Positions 8,865 to 16,991 of a stretch of 48,249 nt of DNA are shown here, piece by piece. The notes under the pieces were generated by a model. That model had not been told where the DNA came from. It was given only the letters and a program-made list of their open reading frames with translations, and ran no database searches. Within the stretch, counting starts at the first letter, position 1. Each line of letters starts with the position of its first letter. The DNA is from DASPKT01 sp035627915 (GTDB lineage Bacteria; Pseudomonadota; Alphaproteobacteria; Azospirillales; Azospirillaceae): NCBI GenBank assembly GCA_035627915.1, contig DASPKT010000287.1:1-48249 (forward strand), written 5' to 3'. A program made the translations under genes and the position numbers.

Positions 8865-9875
8865 TCACGCCGTCGGGATGCCGGCGAGGTCCGCCAGTTC
8901 CGCCAGCAGTTCCGCCGGGTCGGCGGCCCCGGGGGCCCGCAGCAGGGCACGGGCGCTGTCCCAGCGGGCCGCCCCGTCGGGGGTCAGGCGCGGGGCGACG
9001 GCGGCGATGGCCTCCATCTCCTCCAGCCTGCCGTTGCAGTGGAGCGCCACGTCGCAGCCGGCGGCCAGCACGGCCAGCGCCCGGTCGGCCGGGCCGCCCT
9101 TCAGCGCCTCCATCGAGAGGTCGTCGCTGAACAGCAGCCCGTCGAAGCCGATATGGCCGCGCACCACCTCCCCGATCACGCGCGGCGAGGTGCTGGAGGG
9201 GACCAAGCTGTCCACCGCGGTGTAGACGACGTGCGCCACCATGGCGAGCGGCAGGTCGGCAAGCGCCCGGAACGGGGCGAAGTCGGTCGCCTCCAGCTCT
9301 GCCCGCGGCGTCGGCACCACCGGCAGTTCCTTGTGGCTGTCCACGTGGGCGCGGCCGTGGCCGGGGATGTGCTTGACGACCGGCAGCACGCCGCCGGCCA
9401 GCAGCCCCTCCGCCTGCGCCCGGGCCAGTTCCGCCACCAGCGCCGGGTCCTGGCCGAAGGCGCGGTCGCCGATGACGTCGTGGGCACCCGGGACCGGCAC
9501 GTCGGCGACCGGCGCGCAGTCCACGTCGATGCCGAGCGGCTGCAGCAGCCCCGCCAGCAGACGCCCGTGCAGCCACGCCGCCCGCGCCCCGCCCGGGGCG
9601 ACGGCGGCGGCGGCGGGCAGCTCCATCCAGTGCGGCCGGCGCAGGCGCGCCACGCGCCCGCCCTCCTGGTCGATCAGGACGGGGGCGTCGCGGCCGACGC
9701 TGTCGCGCAGGTCGGCGACCAGCCGGCGCACCTGCTCCGGCGCCTCGCAGTTGCGCCGGAACAGGATGAAGCCGAACGGGTCGGCGGCGCGGAAGAAGTC
9801 CCGTTCCGCCGGCGCCAGCTCCGTGCCGGCGCAGCCGTAGACGAGCGCGGTCGGGCGGGCGTCAGTTGCGGACAA
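8865..9875 (-). CDS. nagZ: Beta-N-acetylhexosaminidase NagZ
   Basis: NagZ is the cytoplasmic GH3 enzyme that removes N-acetylglucosamine from recycled anhydromuropeptides. The 336-residue protein shows FGFILFRRNCEAPEQVRRL, the sugar-binding LIDQEGGRVARLR, the flexible catalytic loop VVKHIPGHGRAHVDSHKELP with its conserved His and Asp, and LLFSDDLSMEALKG with the nucleophile aspartate. It overlaps the SPOR protein gene upstream by 14 bases, consistent with one operon. The linkage to a SPOR protein is conserved in alphaproteobacteria and fits a peptidoglycan role. Confidence 0.95.
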   Translation of the reverse strand: MSATDARPTALVYGCAGTELAPAERDFFRAADPFGFILFRRNCEAPEQVRRLVADLRDSVGRDAPVLIDQEGGRVARLRRPHWMELPAAAAVAPGGARAAWLHGRLLAGLLQPLGIDVDCAPVADVPVPGAHDVIGDRAFGQDPALVAELARAQAEGLLAGGVLPVVKHIPGHGRAHVDSHKELPVVPTPRAELEATDFAPFRALADLPLAMVAHVVYTAVDSLVPSSTSPRVIGEVVRGHIGFDGLLFSDDLSMEALKGGPADRALAVLAAGCDVALHCNGRLEEMEAIAAVAPRLTPDGAARWDSARALLRAPGAADPAELLAELADLAGIPTA

Positions 9876-10815
9876 GGATGCAACCGTCGCTTTGGGCCTT
9901 CATGGCGTCGCAGATGCTCTTGGCCCGCGCCTCGTCGGTTGGGCCGGCCTGAACCCGGTAGTAGACGCCCTTGGCGCCGAGGTCGGCCTTGACGATGCGC
10001 ATGCCGAGCCCGCCCAGCGCGCCGGCATGCTTGCGCGACAGGCGCTGCCACTCCTTGTTCGCCACGTCCTCGCTGGGCACGGAGGCGATCTGGATGCGGA
10101 CGCCGCCGGTGGCCGGCACGACGGCGGCCGCCGCCGGGGCGGTGGCGGCCGGGGCGGCCTTCTGCGGCGCCGGGGCGGCCGGCGGGACCTGGGCCGGGGC
10201 TTGGGTCGGAGCCTGGACCGGCGGGACTGCCGGCGGGACGGCCGCCGCCTGCTGCTGGGCCGGGGCCTTCTGCGCGAGCGCCGGCTGGACCGGTGCGGCG
10301 GCAGCAGGTGCCGCGGGCTTGGCGGCCGGGCCAAGCGGGACCGGCGCGCCGGTGGCGGCCGGCGGCTCCTCCGGCGGTAGCTCGGCCTCGGGCGCGGTGG
10401 CGGCCAGCTCGACCGGCGGCTCCTCCGCCGCGGCGGGGGCAGCGGGCGCCGGGGCGGCCTTGGGGCGTTCCAGCGGGGTCTCGGGCGGCGGCAGCAGGCG
10501 CTCCACCCCGGCCTCGCCCGAGGTCGGGTTCAGCCGGTCGTAGACCAGCTTGTCCTGGTGCGGCACCTCCATCCCGCCCGGCTGCTCCGGCCGGACCTTG
10601 GTCGGGCTGGGGTCGGCGCGGACGATGGGGGCCACGCTCTCGGTGCCGGCGCGCATGCCCTGGCTGTAGGCGTACCAGATGATGCCGCCGAAGGCCGCCA
10701 GCCCCAGCGCCACGACGGCGGGGCCGACGATGCTGCGCCGCGGCGGCGCGTCGTCGGCGTCCTGCCGGTAGTCGCCGTAGCCAGGGTCGGCGGGGTAGTC
10801 GTCACGCTCGCTCAT
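9862..10815 (-). CDS. SPOR domain membrane protein
   Basis: A 317-residue protein with a short charged cytoplasmic start, one membrane helix at about residues 30-50 (IVGPAVVALGLAAFGGIIWY), a long alanine/proline-rich periplasmic linker, and a C-terminal SPOR domain from about 240 (VRIQIASVPSEDVANKEWQR ... YYRVQAGPTDEARAKSICDA). SPOR domains bind denuded glycan strands of septal peptidoglycan, so a division-site role is likely by family knowledge. The linker is strongly low-complexity. Only three bases separate the gene from argS upstream, and it overlaps nagZ downstream. Confidence 0.9.
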   Translation of the reverse strand: MSERDDYPADPGYGDYRQDADDAPPRRSIVGPAVVALGLAAFGGIIWYAYSQGMRAGTESVAPIVRADPSPTKVRPEQPGGMEVPHQDKLVYDRLNPTSGEAGVERLLPPPETPLERPKAAPAPAAPAAAEEPPVELAATAPEAELPPEEPPAATGAPVPLGPAAKPAAPAAAAPVQPALAQKAPAQQQAAAVPPAVPPVQAPTQAPAQVPPAAPAPQKAAPAATAPAAAAVVPATGGVRIQIASVPSEDVANKEWQRLSRKHAGALGGLGMRIVKADLGAKGVYYRVQAGPTDEARAKSICDAMKAQSDGCILVRN

Positions 10816-10818
10816 GAC

Positions 10819-12573
10819 TCAGCGCATCTCCTCGACGGGGTCGACGCCCATGATGGCGAGGCCGGAGGCCACGACAAGCGACATCGCCTTGACCAAAGCG
10901 AGGCGGGCGCGGGTCAGCTCCGCGTCGCCCTCGATCAGGAAGCGCAGCGAGGCGTCCTCCTTGCCGCGGTTCCACAGGGCATGGAAGGTGGAGGCGAGGT
11001 CGTGCAGGTAGAAGGCCACGCGGTGCGCCTCGTGCGCCTCGGCCGCGGCCTCGACCAGGCGGGGCCAGTTCAGCATCTGGCGGATGAGGTCGATCTCCTC
11101 AGGCGCCTCCAGCCGGTGCACCGGGGCGGCGGCCAGGCCGGGGCCGCTCAGGTCCCAGTCCGGGTGCACCTCCGCCGCGTGGCGCAGGACGGAGTGGCAG
11201 CGGGCGTGGGCGTACTGCACGTAGAAGACCGGATTGTCCTTGGACTGCTCGGTCACCTTCGCGTAGTCGAACTCCAGCGCCTGGTCGTTGCGCCGGGTCA
11301 GCATGATGAACCGCACCACGTCGCGCCCGACCGCGTCCAGCACGTCGCGCAGGGTGACGAAGGTGCCGGCGCGCTTCGACATCTTCACCGGCTCGCCGTT
11401 CTGCAGCAGGCTGACCAGCTGGCAGATCTTCACGTCCAGCTCGGCCTTGCCGCCCGACACGGCCCGGGTCGCCGCCTGCATGCGCTTGATGTAGCCGCCA
11501 TGGTCGGCACCCCAGACGTCGATCTGGACGGGGCAGCCGCGGCGATATTTATCAAGGTGATAGGCGATGTCGTTCGCAAAGTAGGTCCAGGAGCCGTCCG
11601 ACTTCTTCAGCGGCCGGTCCACGTCGTCGCCGAAGTCGGTGGCGCGGAACAGGGTCTGCGGCCGCGGCTCCCAATCCTCGGGCTTCTTGCCCTTGGGCGG
11701 CTCCAGCACGCCGACATAGATCAGGCCCTGGTCCTCCAGCGTCTTCAGCGCCGCGTCGACCGCCCCGCTCTCCACCAGCGCCCGCTCCGACGTGAAGACG
11801 TCGTGGCGGATGTTCATGGCGGCCAGGTCCTCCTTGATGCCGGCCATGATCTGCTCGATGGCGAAGGCGCGGACCGGGGCCAGCCATTCCGCTTCCGGAA
11901 CGTCCCGCCATTTGGTCCCGTCGCGCGCGGCGAGCGCCTGCCCGACCTCGCGCAGGTACTCGCCCGGGTACATGCCGGCCGGGATCTCCCCGACCTCCTC
12001 GCCCAGCGCCTCGCGGTAGCGGTGGTGGGTGGAGCGGGCCAGGACGTCGACCTGGGCGCCGGCGTCGTTGATGTAGTACTCGCGCGTGACCTCGTACCCC
12101 GCCTTCTCCAGCAGCGCCGCCAGCGCATCGCCGACCACGGCGCCGCGGGCGTGGGCCGCGTGCAGCGGGCCGGTGGGGTTGGCCGAGACGTACTCGACAT
12201 TGACCTTGACGCCGTTGCCCATGGTGCTGGCGCCGTAGGTGACGCCCTGCACCAGGATGTCGGTCATGCGCCGGCGCCAGTAGTCGCCCGCGATCCGGAG
12301 GTTCACGAAGCCCGGGCCGGCGATCTCCGCCGCGGTCACCTCCGGCAGGGCGGCGAGCTTGCCCACCAGCGCCTCGGCGATCTTGCGCGGCGGCTGGCCG
12401 GCCTGCTTGGCCAGCACCATGGCGGCGTTGGTGGAGACGTCGCCGTGGGCGGCCTCGCGCGGGGGTTCCACCGCCAGGCGCGACAGGTCCAGCCCGGACG
12501 GCAGGGCGCCGGCGGCGGCCAGTTCTTCCAGCGCGGCCTTGATTCTGGCCTCGAAGTCCTTGAAGACGTTCAT
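10819..12573 (-). CDS. argS: Arginyl-tRNA synthetase
   Basis: This class I aminoacyl-tRNA synthetase is 584 residues long from the ATG at 12573. The start MNVFKDFEARIKAALEEL matches the family N-terminus; the 78 in-frame residues upstream are arginine-rich, have no family counterpart and are excluded. The HIGH-type motif is NPTGPLHAAHARG, KMSKRAGTFV forms the KMSK loop, and the C-terminal anticodon-binding DALR domain includes VQYAHARCHSVLRH. It heads the operon continuing into the SPOR and nagZ genes. No good ribosome-binding site precedes the ATG. Confidence 0.97.
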   Translation of the reverse strand: MNVFKDFEARIKAALEELAAAGALPSGLDLSRLAVEPPREAAHGDVSTNAAMVLAKQAGQPPRKIAEALVGKLAALPEVTAAEIAGPGFVNLRIAGDYWRRRMTDILVQGVTYGASTMGNGVKVNVEYVSANPTGPLHAAHARGAVVGDALAALLEKAGYEVTREYYINDAGAQVDVLARSTHHRYREALGEEVGEIPAGMYPGEYLREVGQALAARDGTKWRDVPEAEWLAPVRAFAIEQIMAGIKEDLAAMNIRHDVFTSERALVESGAVDAALKTLEDQGLIYVGVLEPPKGKKPEDWEPRPQTLFRATDFGDDVDRPLKKSDGSWTYFANDIAYHLDKYRRGCPVQIDVWGADHGGYIKRMQAATRAVSGGKAELDVKICQLVSLLQNGEPVKMSKRAGTFVTLRDVLDAVGRDVVRFIMLTRRNDQALEFDYAKVTEQSKDNPVFYVQYAHARCHSVLRHAAEVHPDWDLSGPGLAAAPVHRLEAPEEIDLIRQMLNWPRLVEAAAEAHEAHRVAFYLHDLASTFHALWNRGKEDASLRFLIEGDAELTRARLALVKAMSLVVASGLAIMGVDPVEEMR

Positions 12574-12725
12574 CTTAATCCAGATCGACAGGAAGGCGCG
12601 TTCGGCCGCGCCCTTCGCCTTGGCCCCACCCGGGGGCGCCGCACCATAGCGCGTCCGCGGGCGCGAGCGAAGTCCCCTTGCCGCACCGCACCCGTCTGCG
12701 CAAGGCCGCCCCGCGCGGACGGCGC

Positions 12726-14048
12726 TCAGCCGGCGATGAGCTGCGCCTGGCGAAGCGCGAAGCGGTCGGTCATGCCGGCGATGTAGTCGAGCAGGCCCCG
12801 AACCCATTCGGTCCGCTCGAACGGCAGCCGCCGGAAGCCCGGCATCGTCTCCAGCAGCGAGGCGGAGCGGCGCGGCAGGCTGCCGTCCGGCCCCGCCTCC
12901 TCCCGCTCCAGCAGCGCCTCGCCATAGGCGTCCAGCAGGGTGGTGATGGTGCGGGCGGCGATGATGTCGGTCTCGCAGCGCTGCTGGCCGCGGTAGATCT
13001 GCTCGTGGCTGACCCGCTCGATCGCCTTCAGCGCCTTCGCCCGCTCCGACATGTCCAGGAGCGGCGGGCAGCGGCGGCCCTCCATCAGGTCGGGCAGGTG
13101 GTCCAGGAACTGCTCGGCGGCGTCGCGGACCAGCCGGTCGATGGCGCGGGCGCGCAGGTAGATCAGCTTGCGGTCCTCGTCATCGATGGTGGCGTACTCC
13201 TCCGGTTCGATCTCGACGCAGGGGGCCAGCAGCTCCTCCGCGTCCCGGAAGCTCACCATGCGCATCTTGCAGGCGTCCTCGATGTCCACCACCCGGTAGC
13301 AGGCGTCGTCCGCCGCCTCCATCAGGTAGGCCAGCGGGTGGCGCATCCAGGCCTCGGGCCCCACCTGCTCCAGCCCGGTCTCCTTCGCCACCTCGGCGAA
13401 CAGCTCGCGCTCGCTGGCGAAGAAGCCGTATTTGCGGGGGTGCGGGCGCGGGTCGCCGGCATGCGCGGGGGCGGTCCAGGGGTACTTGCTGTAGGTGGCC
13501 AGCGTCGCCGCGGTCAGCTGCAGCCCGCCGGTGGCGCGCCAGCCCTGCAGGCGGGTCAGCACCCGGAAGCCCTGGGCGTTGCCCTCGAAATGGCCGAGCT
13601 CGTTGCGCTGCTGCTCCGGCAGCCCCTCCAGGATGCGCTTGCCGACGGCGCTGCCGCGGAACCAGTCGGAGATGATGTCCTCGCCCGTGTGGGCGAAGCA
13701 GGGGGTGCCGAGGTCGTGCGCCAGGGCGGCGGCGGCCACCACATGCCCGATGTCGAAGGGGGTGGCGTTCAGCCTGCCCTTCTCCCGCTCCACGATGGTG
13801 CGCCCGACCCAGGTGCCGAGCGAGCGGCCGACCCGGGCCGCCTCCATGGAATGTGTCAGGCGGGAGCGGACGTAGTCGGAGCCCCCGATCCCGTGCACCT
13901 GCTGCTTGTCGGCCAGGCGGCGGAAGCTGGTGGAGAAGGTGATGCGGTCGATGTCGATCTCGAAGGCGCTGCGGTAGGGCAACTCCTGGTCGCGGCCCGG
14001 CTTGGCGAGGCGCTTTCGCGACAGCAGGATGTTCCAGTCCATCGACAT
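12726..14048 (-). CDS. dgt: Deoxyguanosinetriphosphate triphosphohydrolase-like protein
   Basis: An HD-superfamily dNTP triphosphohydrolase that probably cleaves dNTPs to nucleoside and triphosphate. Of its 440 residues, RRLADKQQVHGIG and RSRLTHSMEAARVGRSLG contain the first metal histidine, AAAALAHDLGTPCFAHTGE is the HD motif, and YLMEAADDACYRVVDIED supplies the last aspartate. A start two codons later (14042, MDWNILLSRKRL) is equally plausible. Length and the N-terminus fit the type-2 dGTPase-like family common in alphaproteobacteria, where it often neighbours argS and erpA as here. It is divergent from erpA across a 158-base promoter region. Confidence 0.92.
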   Translation of the reverse strand: MSMDWNILLSRKRLAKPGRDQELPYRSAFEIDIDRITFSTSFRRLADKQQVHGIGGSDYVRSRLTHSMEAARVGRSLGTWVGRTIVEREKGRLNATPFDIGHVVAAAALAHDLGTPCFAHTGEDIISDWFRGSAVGKRILEGLPEQQRNELGHFEGNAQGFRVLTRLQGWRATGGLQLTAATLATYSKYPWTAPAHAGDPRPHPRKYGFFASERELFAEVAKETGLEQVGPEAWMRHPLAYLMEAADDACYRVVDIEDACKMRMVSFRDAEELLAPCVEIEPEEYATIDDEDRKLIYLRARAIDRLVRDAAEQFLDHLPDLMEGRRCPPLLDMSERAKALKAIERVSHEQIYRGQQRCETDIIAARTITTLLDAYGEALLEREEAGPDGSLPRRSASLLETMPGFRRLPFERTEWVRGLLDYIAGMTDRFALRQAQLIAG

Positions 14049-14119
14049 GTCCGGTCTCCAAGGGCGGCCGGCGCGTGCCAGCCATGTCGGCCCCCGGCGG
14101 AAGAACGCGCGCGGGGGCT

Positions 14120-14148
14120 TTGACGCTCCACTCCCGGCCGCTTACATA
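14120..14148 (+). promoter_or_regulatory. Likely erpA promoter with a palindrome over the -10 box
   Basis: TTGACG at 14120-14125 is followed by a 17-base spacer and TACATA at 14143-14148, giving a predicted start near 14156 and a 50-base leader to erpA. The -10 element lies in TTACATAGTAA, an 11-base palindrome with TTAC/GTAA arms, followed by AAACAACCC. This is a striking AT-rich patch in GC-rich DNA. Overlap of a palindrome with the -10 box suggests a repressor site; which regulator is not known. Confidence 0.55.
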
Positions 14149-14206
14149 GTAAACAACCCTTTGTCCAGGGCGCATCCGCCGCCCGACCAGCCCCGAGAGG
14201 TCGCCC

Positions 14207-14590
14207 ATGGCGAACCCCGCAGCAGACACCCCCCCGCCCGTGCCGCCGGCGCCCCCGTCGGGGCGCGCCGTGGCGCTGACCGCCAGCGCCGCCCGCCGGA
14301 TCAAGGTCCTGGCGGAGAAGGAGGGCAGCCCGGACCTGAAGCTGCGCCTGTCCGTCTCCGGCGGCGGCTGCTCCGGCTTCCAGTACGGCTTCACCTTCGA
14401 CGACACGGTGAACGACGACGACCACGCCTTCGAGCGGGACGGCGCCGTCCTGCTGGTCGACGACGTGTCGCTGGACCTGCTGTCGGGGGCGGAGGTCGAC
14501 TATGTGGAGGACCTGATGGGCTCCTACTTCAAGGTCCAGAACCCCAACGCCAGCTCCTCCTGCGGCTGCGGCACCTCCTTCGCGGTCTGA
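14207..14590 (+). CDS. erpA: A-type iron-sulfur cluster insertion protein ErpA
   Basis: This A-type carrier delivers Fe-S clusters to apo-proteins such as isoprenoid-synthesis enzymes. Of its 127 residues, the first 20 are a proline-rich extension, after which the conserved core reads VALTASAARRIKVLAEKEG, LRLSVSGGGCSGFQYGF and the C-terminal SSSCGCGTSFAV. The three cluster-binding cysteines (GCSG and CGCG) are all present. The ATG follows a plausible GAGAGG ribosome-binding site. xth follows nine bases after the stop. ErpA rather than IscA is chosen because no isc or suf genes are nearby and the gene stands near dgt, as in related genomes. Confidence 0.93.
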   Translation: MANPAADTPPPVPPAPPSGRAVALTASAARRIKVLAEKEGSPDLKLRLSVSGGGCSGFQYGFTFDDTVNDDDHAFERDGAVLLVDDVSLDLLSGAEVDYVEDLMGSYFKVQNPNASSSCGCGTSFAV

Positions 14591-14599
14591 CGGGGCATC

Positions 14600-15373
14600 A
14601 TGCGCATCGCCACCTGGAACGTGAACTCGGTCAAGGCTCGCCTGCCCAACGTGCTGGCCTGGCTCTCCAAGGCGTCGCCCGACGTCGTCCTGTTCCAGGA
14701 GATCAAGTGCGAGACCGCCGCCTTCCCCCGGGCGGAGTTCGAGGCGCTGGGCTACCGCTGCGAGGTGGTGGGGCAGAAGAGCTACAACGGGGTGGCGCTG
14801 CTGTCGCGCCAGCCGGCGGAGGACGTGGTCTACCGCCTGCCCGGCGAGCCGGAGGACGAGCAGTCCCGCTACGTGGAGGCGACCGTCGCCGGCGTCCGCA
14901 TCGCCAGCCTGTACCTGCCCAACGGCAACCCGGTGGGGACCGAGAAGTATCCGTACAAGCTGCGCTGGATGGGCCGGCTGAAGGCGCACGCCGCCGACCT
15001 GCTGGCGCGCGAGGTCCCGGTCGTGCTGGGCGGCGACTACAACGTCATCCCGGGGCCGGAGGACGTGTACGACCCGCTGGCCTGGAGCACCGACGCGCTC
15101 TTCCGCCCGGAGACGCGCGCCAAGTTCCGGGAGATCCTGAACCTCGGCTTGGTGGAGGCGTTCCGCGCCCTGCACCCGACCGAGGCGCACGCCTACAGCT
15201 TCTGGGACTACCAGGCCGGCGCCTGGCAGCGTGACCGCGGCCTGCGCATCGACCATTTCCTGCTGTCGCCGCAGGCCGCCGACCGGCTGCTGGACTGCCG
15301 CATCGACCGCGGCCCCCGCGGCGAGGAGAAGGCGTCCGACCACACCCCCGTGCTGCTCGACATCGCCGACTGA
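14600..15373 (+). CDS. xth: Exodeoxyribonuclease III
   Basis: Exonuclease III is an AP endonuclease and 3'-5' exonuclease acting in base-excision repair. The 257-residue protein begins MRIATWNVNSVKARLPNVLA and has LFQEIKCE with the metal-binding glutamate, YNGVALLSR, SLYLPNGNPVG, GGDYNVIPG with the catalytic Asp-Asn pair, RIDHFLLSP and the closing SDHTPVLLDI with the catalytic histidine. All landmark residues are visible. It starts nine bases after erpA, so both probably share the promoter at 14120. Confidence 0.96.
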   Translation: MRIATWNVNSVKARLPNVLAWLSKASPDVVLFQEIKCETAAFPRAEFEALGYRCEVVGQKSYNGVALLSRQPAEDVVYRLPGEPEDEQSRYVEATVAGVRIASLYLPNGNPVGTEKYPYKLRWMGRLKAHAADLLAREVPVVLGGDYNVIPGPEDVYDPLAWSTDALFRPETRAKFREILNLGLVEAFRALHPTEAHAYSFWDYQAGAWQRDRGLRIDHFLLSPQAADRLLDCRIDRGPRGEEKASDHTPVLLDIAD

Positions 15374-15429
15374 GCCGACGCGCCTCCGTCCGCGTTCCCT
15401 CTCCGGGACCAACCGACCCGGAGGAGAGG

Positions 15430-15879
15430 ATGTCCGTGCTCGAAGGGGGATGCCTGTGCGGGGCGGTGCGCTACCGCATCGAGGGGGGCCTCGGCGGGGC
15501 CGACGCCTGCTACTGCCATTGCGCGACCTGCCGGAAGGCGGCCGGCGCGCCCGTCGTCGCCTGGGTCACCTTCCCGCGCGCCCGCCTCAAGGTCACCAAA
15601 GGCGCCACCGCCTCCTTCGCCGCCAGCGACCGCGCGGTGCGGGAGTTCTGCCCGGACTGCGGGACCCAGCTGTTCTTCACCTACGTGAAGGGGCCGGAGG
15701 AGACGGACGTGACCGTCGCCAGCCTGGACGACCCGGACGCGGTGCGCCCGCAGCAGCACATCTGGCACGAAAGCCGCGTGCACTGGCTGGAGATCGAGGA
15801 CGAACTGCCGCGCTTCGAGCGCGAGGGACCGGACGCGCCGGAGGAATGGAAGGAGGAAGGAGGCCGCGCCGCCGGGTGA
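15430..15879 (+). CDS. GFA family (CENP-V/Gfa) zinc-binding protein
   Basis: A 149-residue protein of the glutathione-dependent formaldehyde-activating (GFA) family. The zinc cysteines are in place: LEGGCLCGAVRYRI, CYCHCATCRKAAGAP and EFCPDCGTQLFF. The ATG has a strong GGAGGAGAGG ribosome-binding site. Despite the family name, most members have no proven formaldehyde activity, so no substrate is assigned. It stands 56 bases after xth and converges on a small lipoprotein gene. The residues after about 135 (EEWKEEGGRAAG) are a charged tail outside the domain. Confidence 0.9.
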   Translation: MSVLEGGCLCGAVRYRIEGGLGGADACYCHCATCRKAAGAPVVAWVTFPRARLKVTKGATASFAASDRAVREFCPDCGTQLFFTYVKGPEETDVTVASLDDPDAVRPQQHIWHESRVHWLEIEDELPRFEREGPDAPEEWKEEGGRAAG

Positions 15880-15908
15880 CGGGATGCGGCTTGGGGGTGC
15901 TGGACCGG

Positions 15909-16139
15909 TCAGCTACGATCCGGCCGCTCCGCCACCTGGGGGGCCGAGGCCCGTTCCAGGCAGGCGGCCAGCCGCTCGGCCCGCGCCTCGCTCTGCGACT
16001 CGCCGGGCAGGCTGGCGCCCACCGTCTGCACGCAGGCGGGGAAGGCGCGGTTCTCCGCCACATCGGAGCGGGGGGCCGCGGGGCCGCCGGCGCAGCCCGC
16101 GGCGAGGAGGAGAAGACCGGCAAGGAGGATCGGGCGCAT
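15909..16139 (-). CDS. Small lipoprotein, function unknown
   Basis: From the ATG at 16139 this encodes 76 residues beginning MRPILLAGLLLLAAGCAGGP, a textbook lipoprotein signal with lipobox LAAGC, so the mature protein would be a membrane-anchored peptide of about 60 residues. The mature part is hydrophilic, with one cysteine (FPACVQTVG) and a second near the C-terminus (LAACLERAS), which could form a disulfide. No family is recognised. The longer frame to 16184 only adds an arginine-rich stretch and is not preferred. It is divergent from the SET-domain gene. Confidence 0.65.
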   Translation of the reverse strand: MRPILLAGLLLLAAGCAGGPAAPRSDVAENRAFPACVQTVGASLPGESQSEARAERLAACLERASAPQVAERPDRS

Positions 16140-16206
16140 CTTGGGCCTCTGGTGTGCCGCTCGGGATCGGGACGGGCGGACCATGGACCCCTGCCGGGGC
16201 CCGCGA

Positions 16207-16222
16207 AGTGACGGGCGTCACT
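16207..16222. promoter_or_regulatory. Perfect palindrome in the divergent lipoprotein/SET intergenic region
   Basis: AGTGACG-GG-CGTCACT is a perfect inverted repeat with seven-base arms around two central bases, placed 68 bases before the lipoprotein ATG and about 184 before the SET gene ATG. The TGAC..GTCA half-sites resemble dimeric regulator sites (for example the GntR or CRP/FNR class), but none can be named. The 266-base region also has an AT-rich patch at 16258-16272 (TACGTTAAGCCATTAATAC) that could hold a promoter. Confidence 0.4.
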
Positions 16223-16405
16223 GGCTGAGGAGTGGCCCGCACCCCGATCGGAGGGGCTACGTTAAGCCATTAATACACCGGGGCTTTCCAGGCGCATGGC
16301 TTTGCCCGCGATGGTCCCAAAAGCATCTCTTGTCATCCCAACGAACGGGCGTAATCATGGGTGCGCTCCCCAACGCGGGGTAACCCCTGGAGACGTGCGC
16401 CGACG

Positions 16406-16942
16406 ATGACCGTCACCCGATCGCCGCGACGCATGGCGTCGCCGTCCCTCGCCTCGGTCCAGTCCCTTCCCTTCTCCTCCCAGCCGGCCTCGCGTTCCCT
16501 CTATCCCGACAGCTTCCAGCTGGGAGAGGGCTACCCGACGGAGGAGGATTTCTTCGTCGCCCGGCAGGAGGACGGCAAGGGCCTCGGCGTCTACACCAAG
16601 CGCGCCTTCCCCCGCGGCTATCGTATCTGCCTCATCAGCGGGATGATCGTGCACGAGGTTATGCAGCACACGCTGCAGATCGCCGGCACCAGCCACCTGT
16701 ACGACCCGTACTTCACGGGCTACCTGCTGCATTCCTGCGATCCCAACACCTTCCTCGACATGCAGCGGTTCGAGCTGTGGGCGGTCAAGGACATCGCCCC
16801 GGGCGAGGCCCTGACCATGGACTACGCCAGCACCGAGGACGTGCTGTTCAAGCAGTTCCCCTGCCTGTGCGGCTCGCCCAACTGCCGCAAGTGGATCACC
16901 GGCCGGCGGGAGCCCGCGCGCATGCCGCCGGTCGCCGAGTAA
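16406..16942 (+). CDS. SET-domain protein (lysine methyltransferase fold) with post-SET zinc motif
   Basis: From ATG 16406 this is a 178-residue SAM-dependent methyltransferase-fold protein. After a serine-rich leader of about 35 residues come the GKGLGVYTKRAFPRGYRIC start of the SET core, the pseudoknot motif LLHSCDPNTFLD (H109-S110-C111), IAPGEALTMDY with the catalytic-type tyrosine, and CLCGSPNCR, a CxCx4C post-SET zinc motif. The Asn of the usual NHSC motif, which contacts SAM, is replaced by Leu. Residues typical of histone-type recognition cannot be judged. It is followed by a PLP enzyme (49-base gap) and an HD oxygenase, and the three look like a functional unit. The substrate is unknown and may not be a protein. 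Confidence 0.88.
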   Translation: MTVTRSPRRMASPSLASVQSLPFSSQPASRSLYPDSFQLGEGYPTEEDFFVARQEDGKGLGVYTKRAFPRGYRICLISGMIVHEVMQHTLQIAGTSHLYDPYFTGYLLHSCDPNTFLDMQRFELWAVKDIAPGEALTMDYASTEDVLFKQFPCLCGSPNCRKWITGRREPARMPPVAE

Positions 16943-16991
16943 GCACGCCCGACCCCTTCCCCTTCCCCGCACCACCAGGCAGGCCCGCCGC

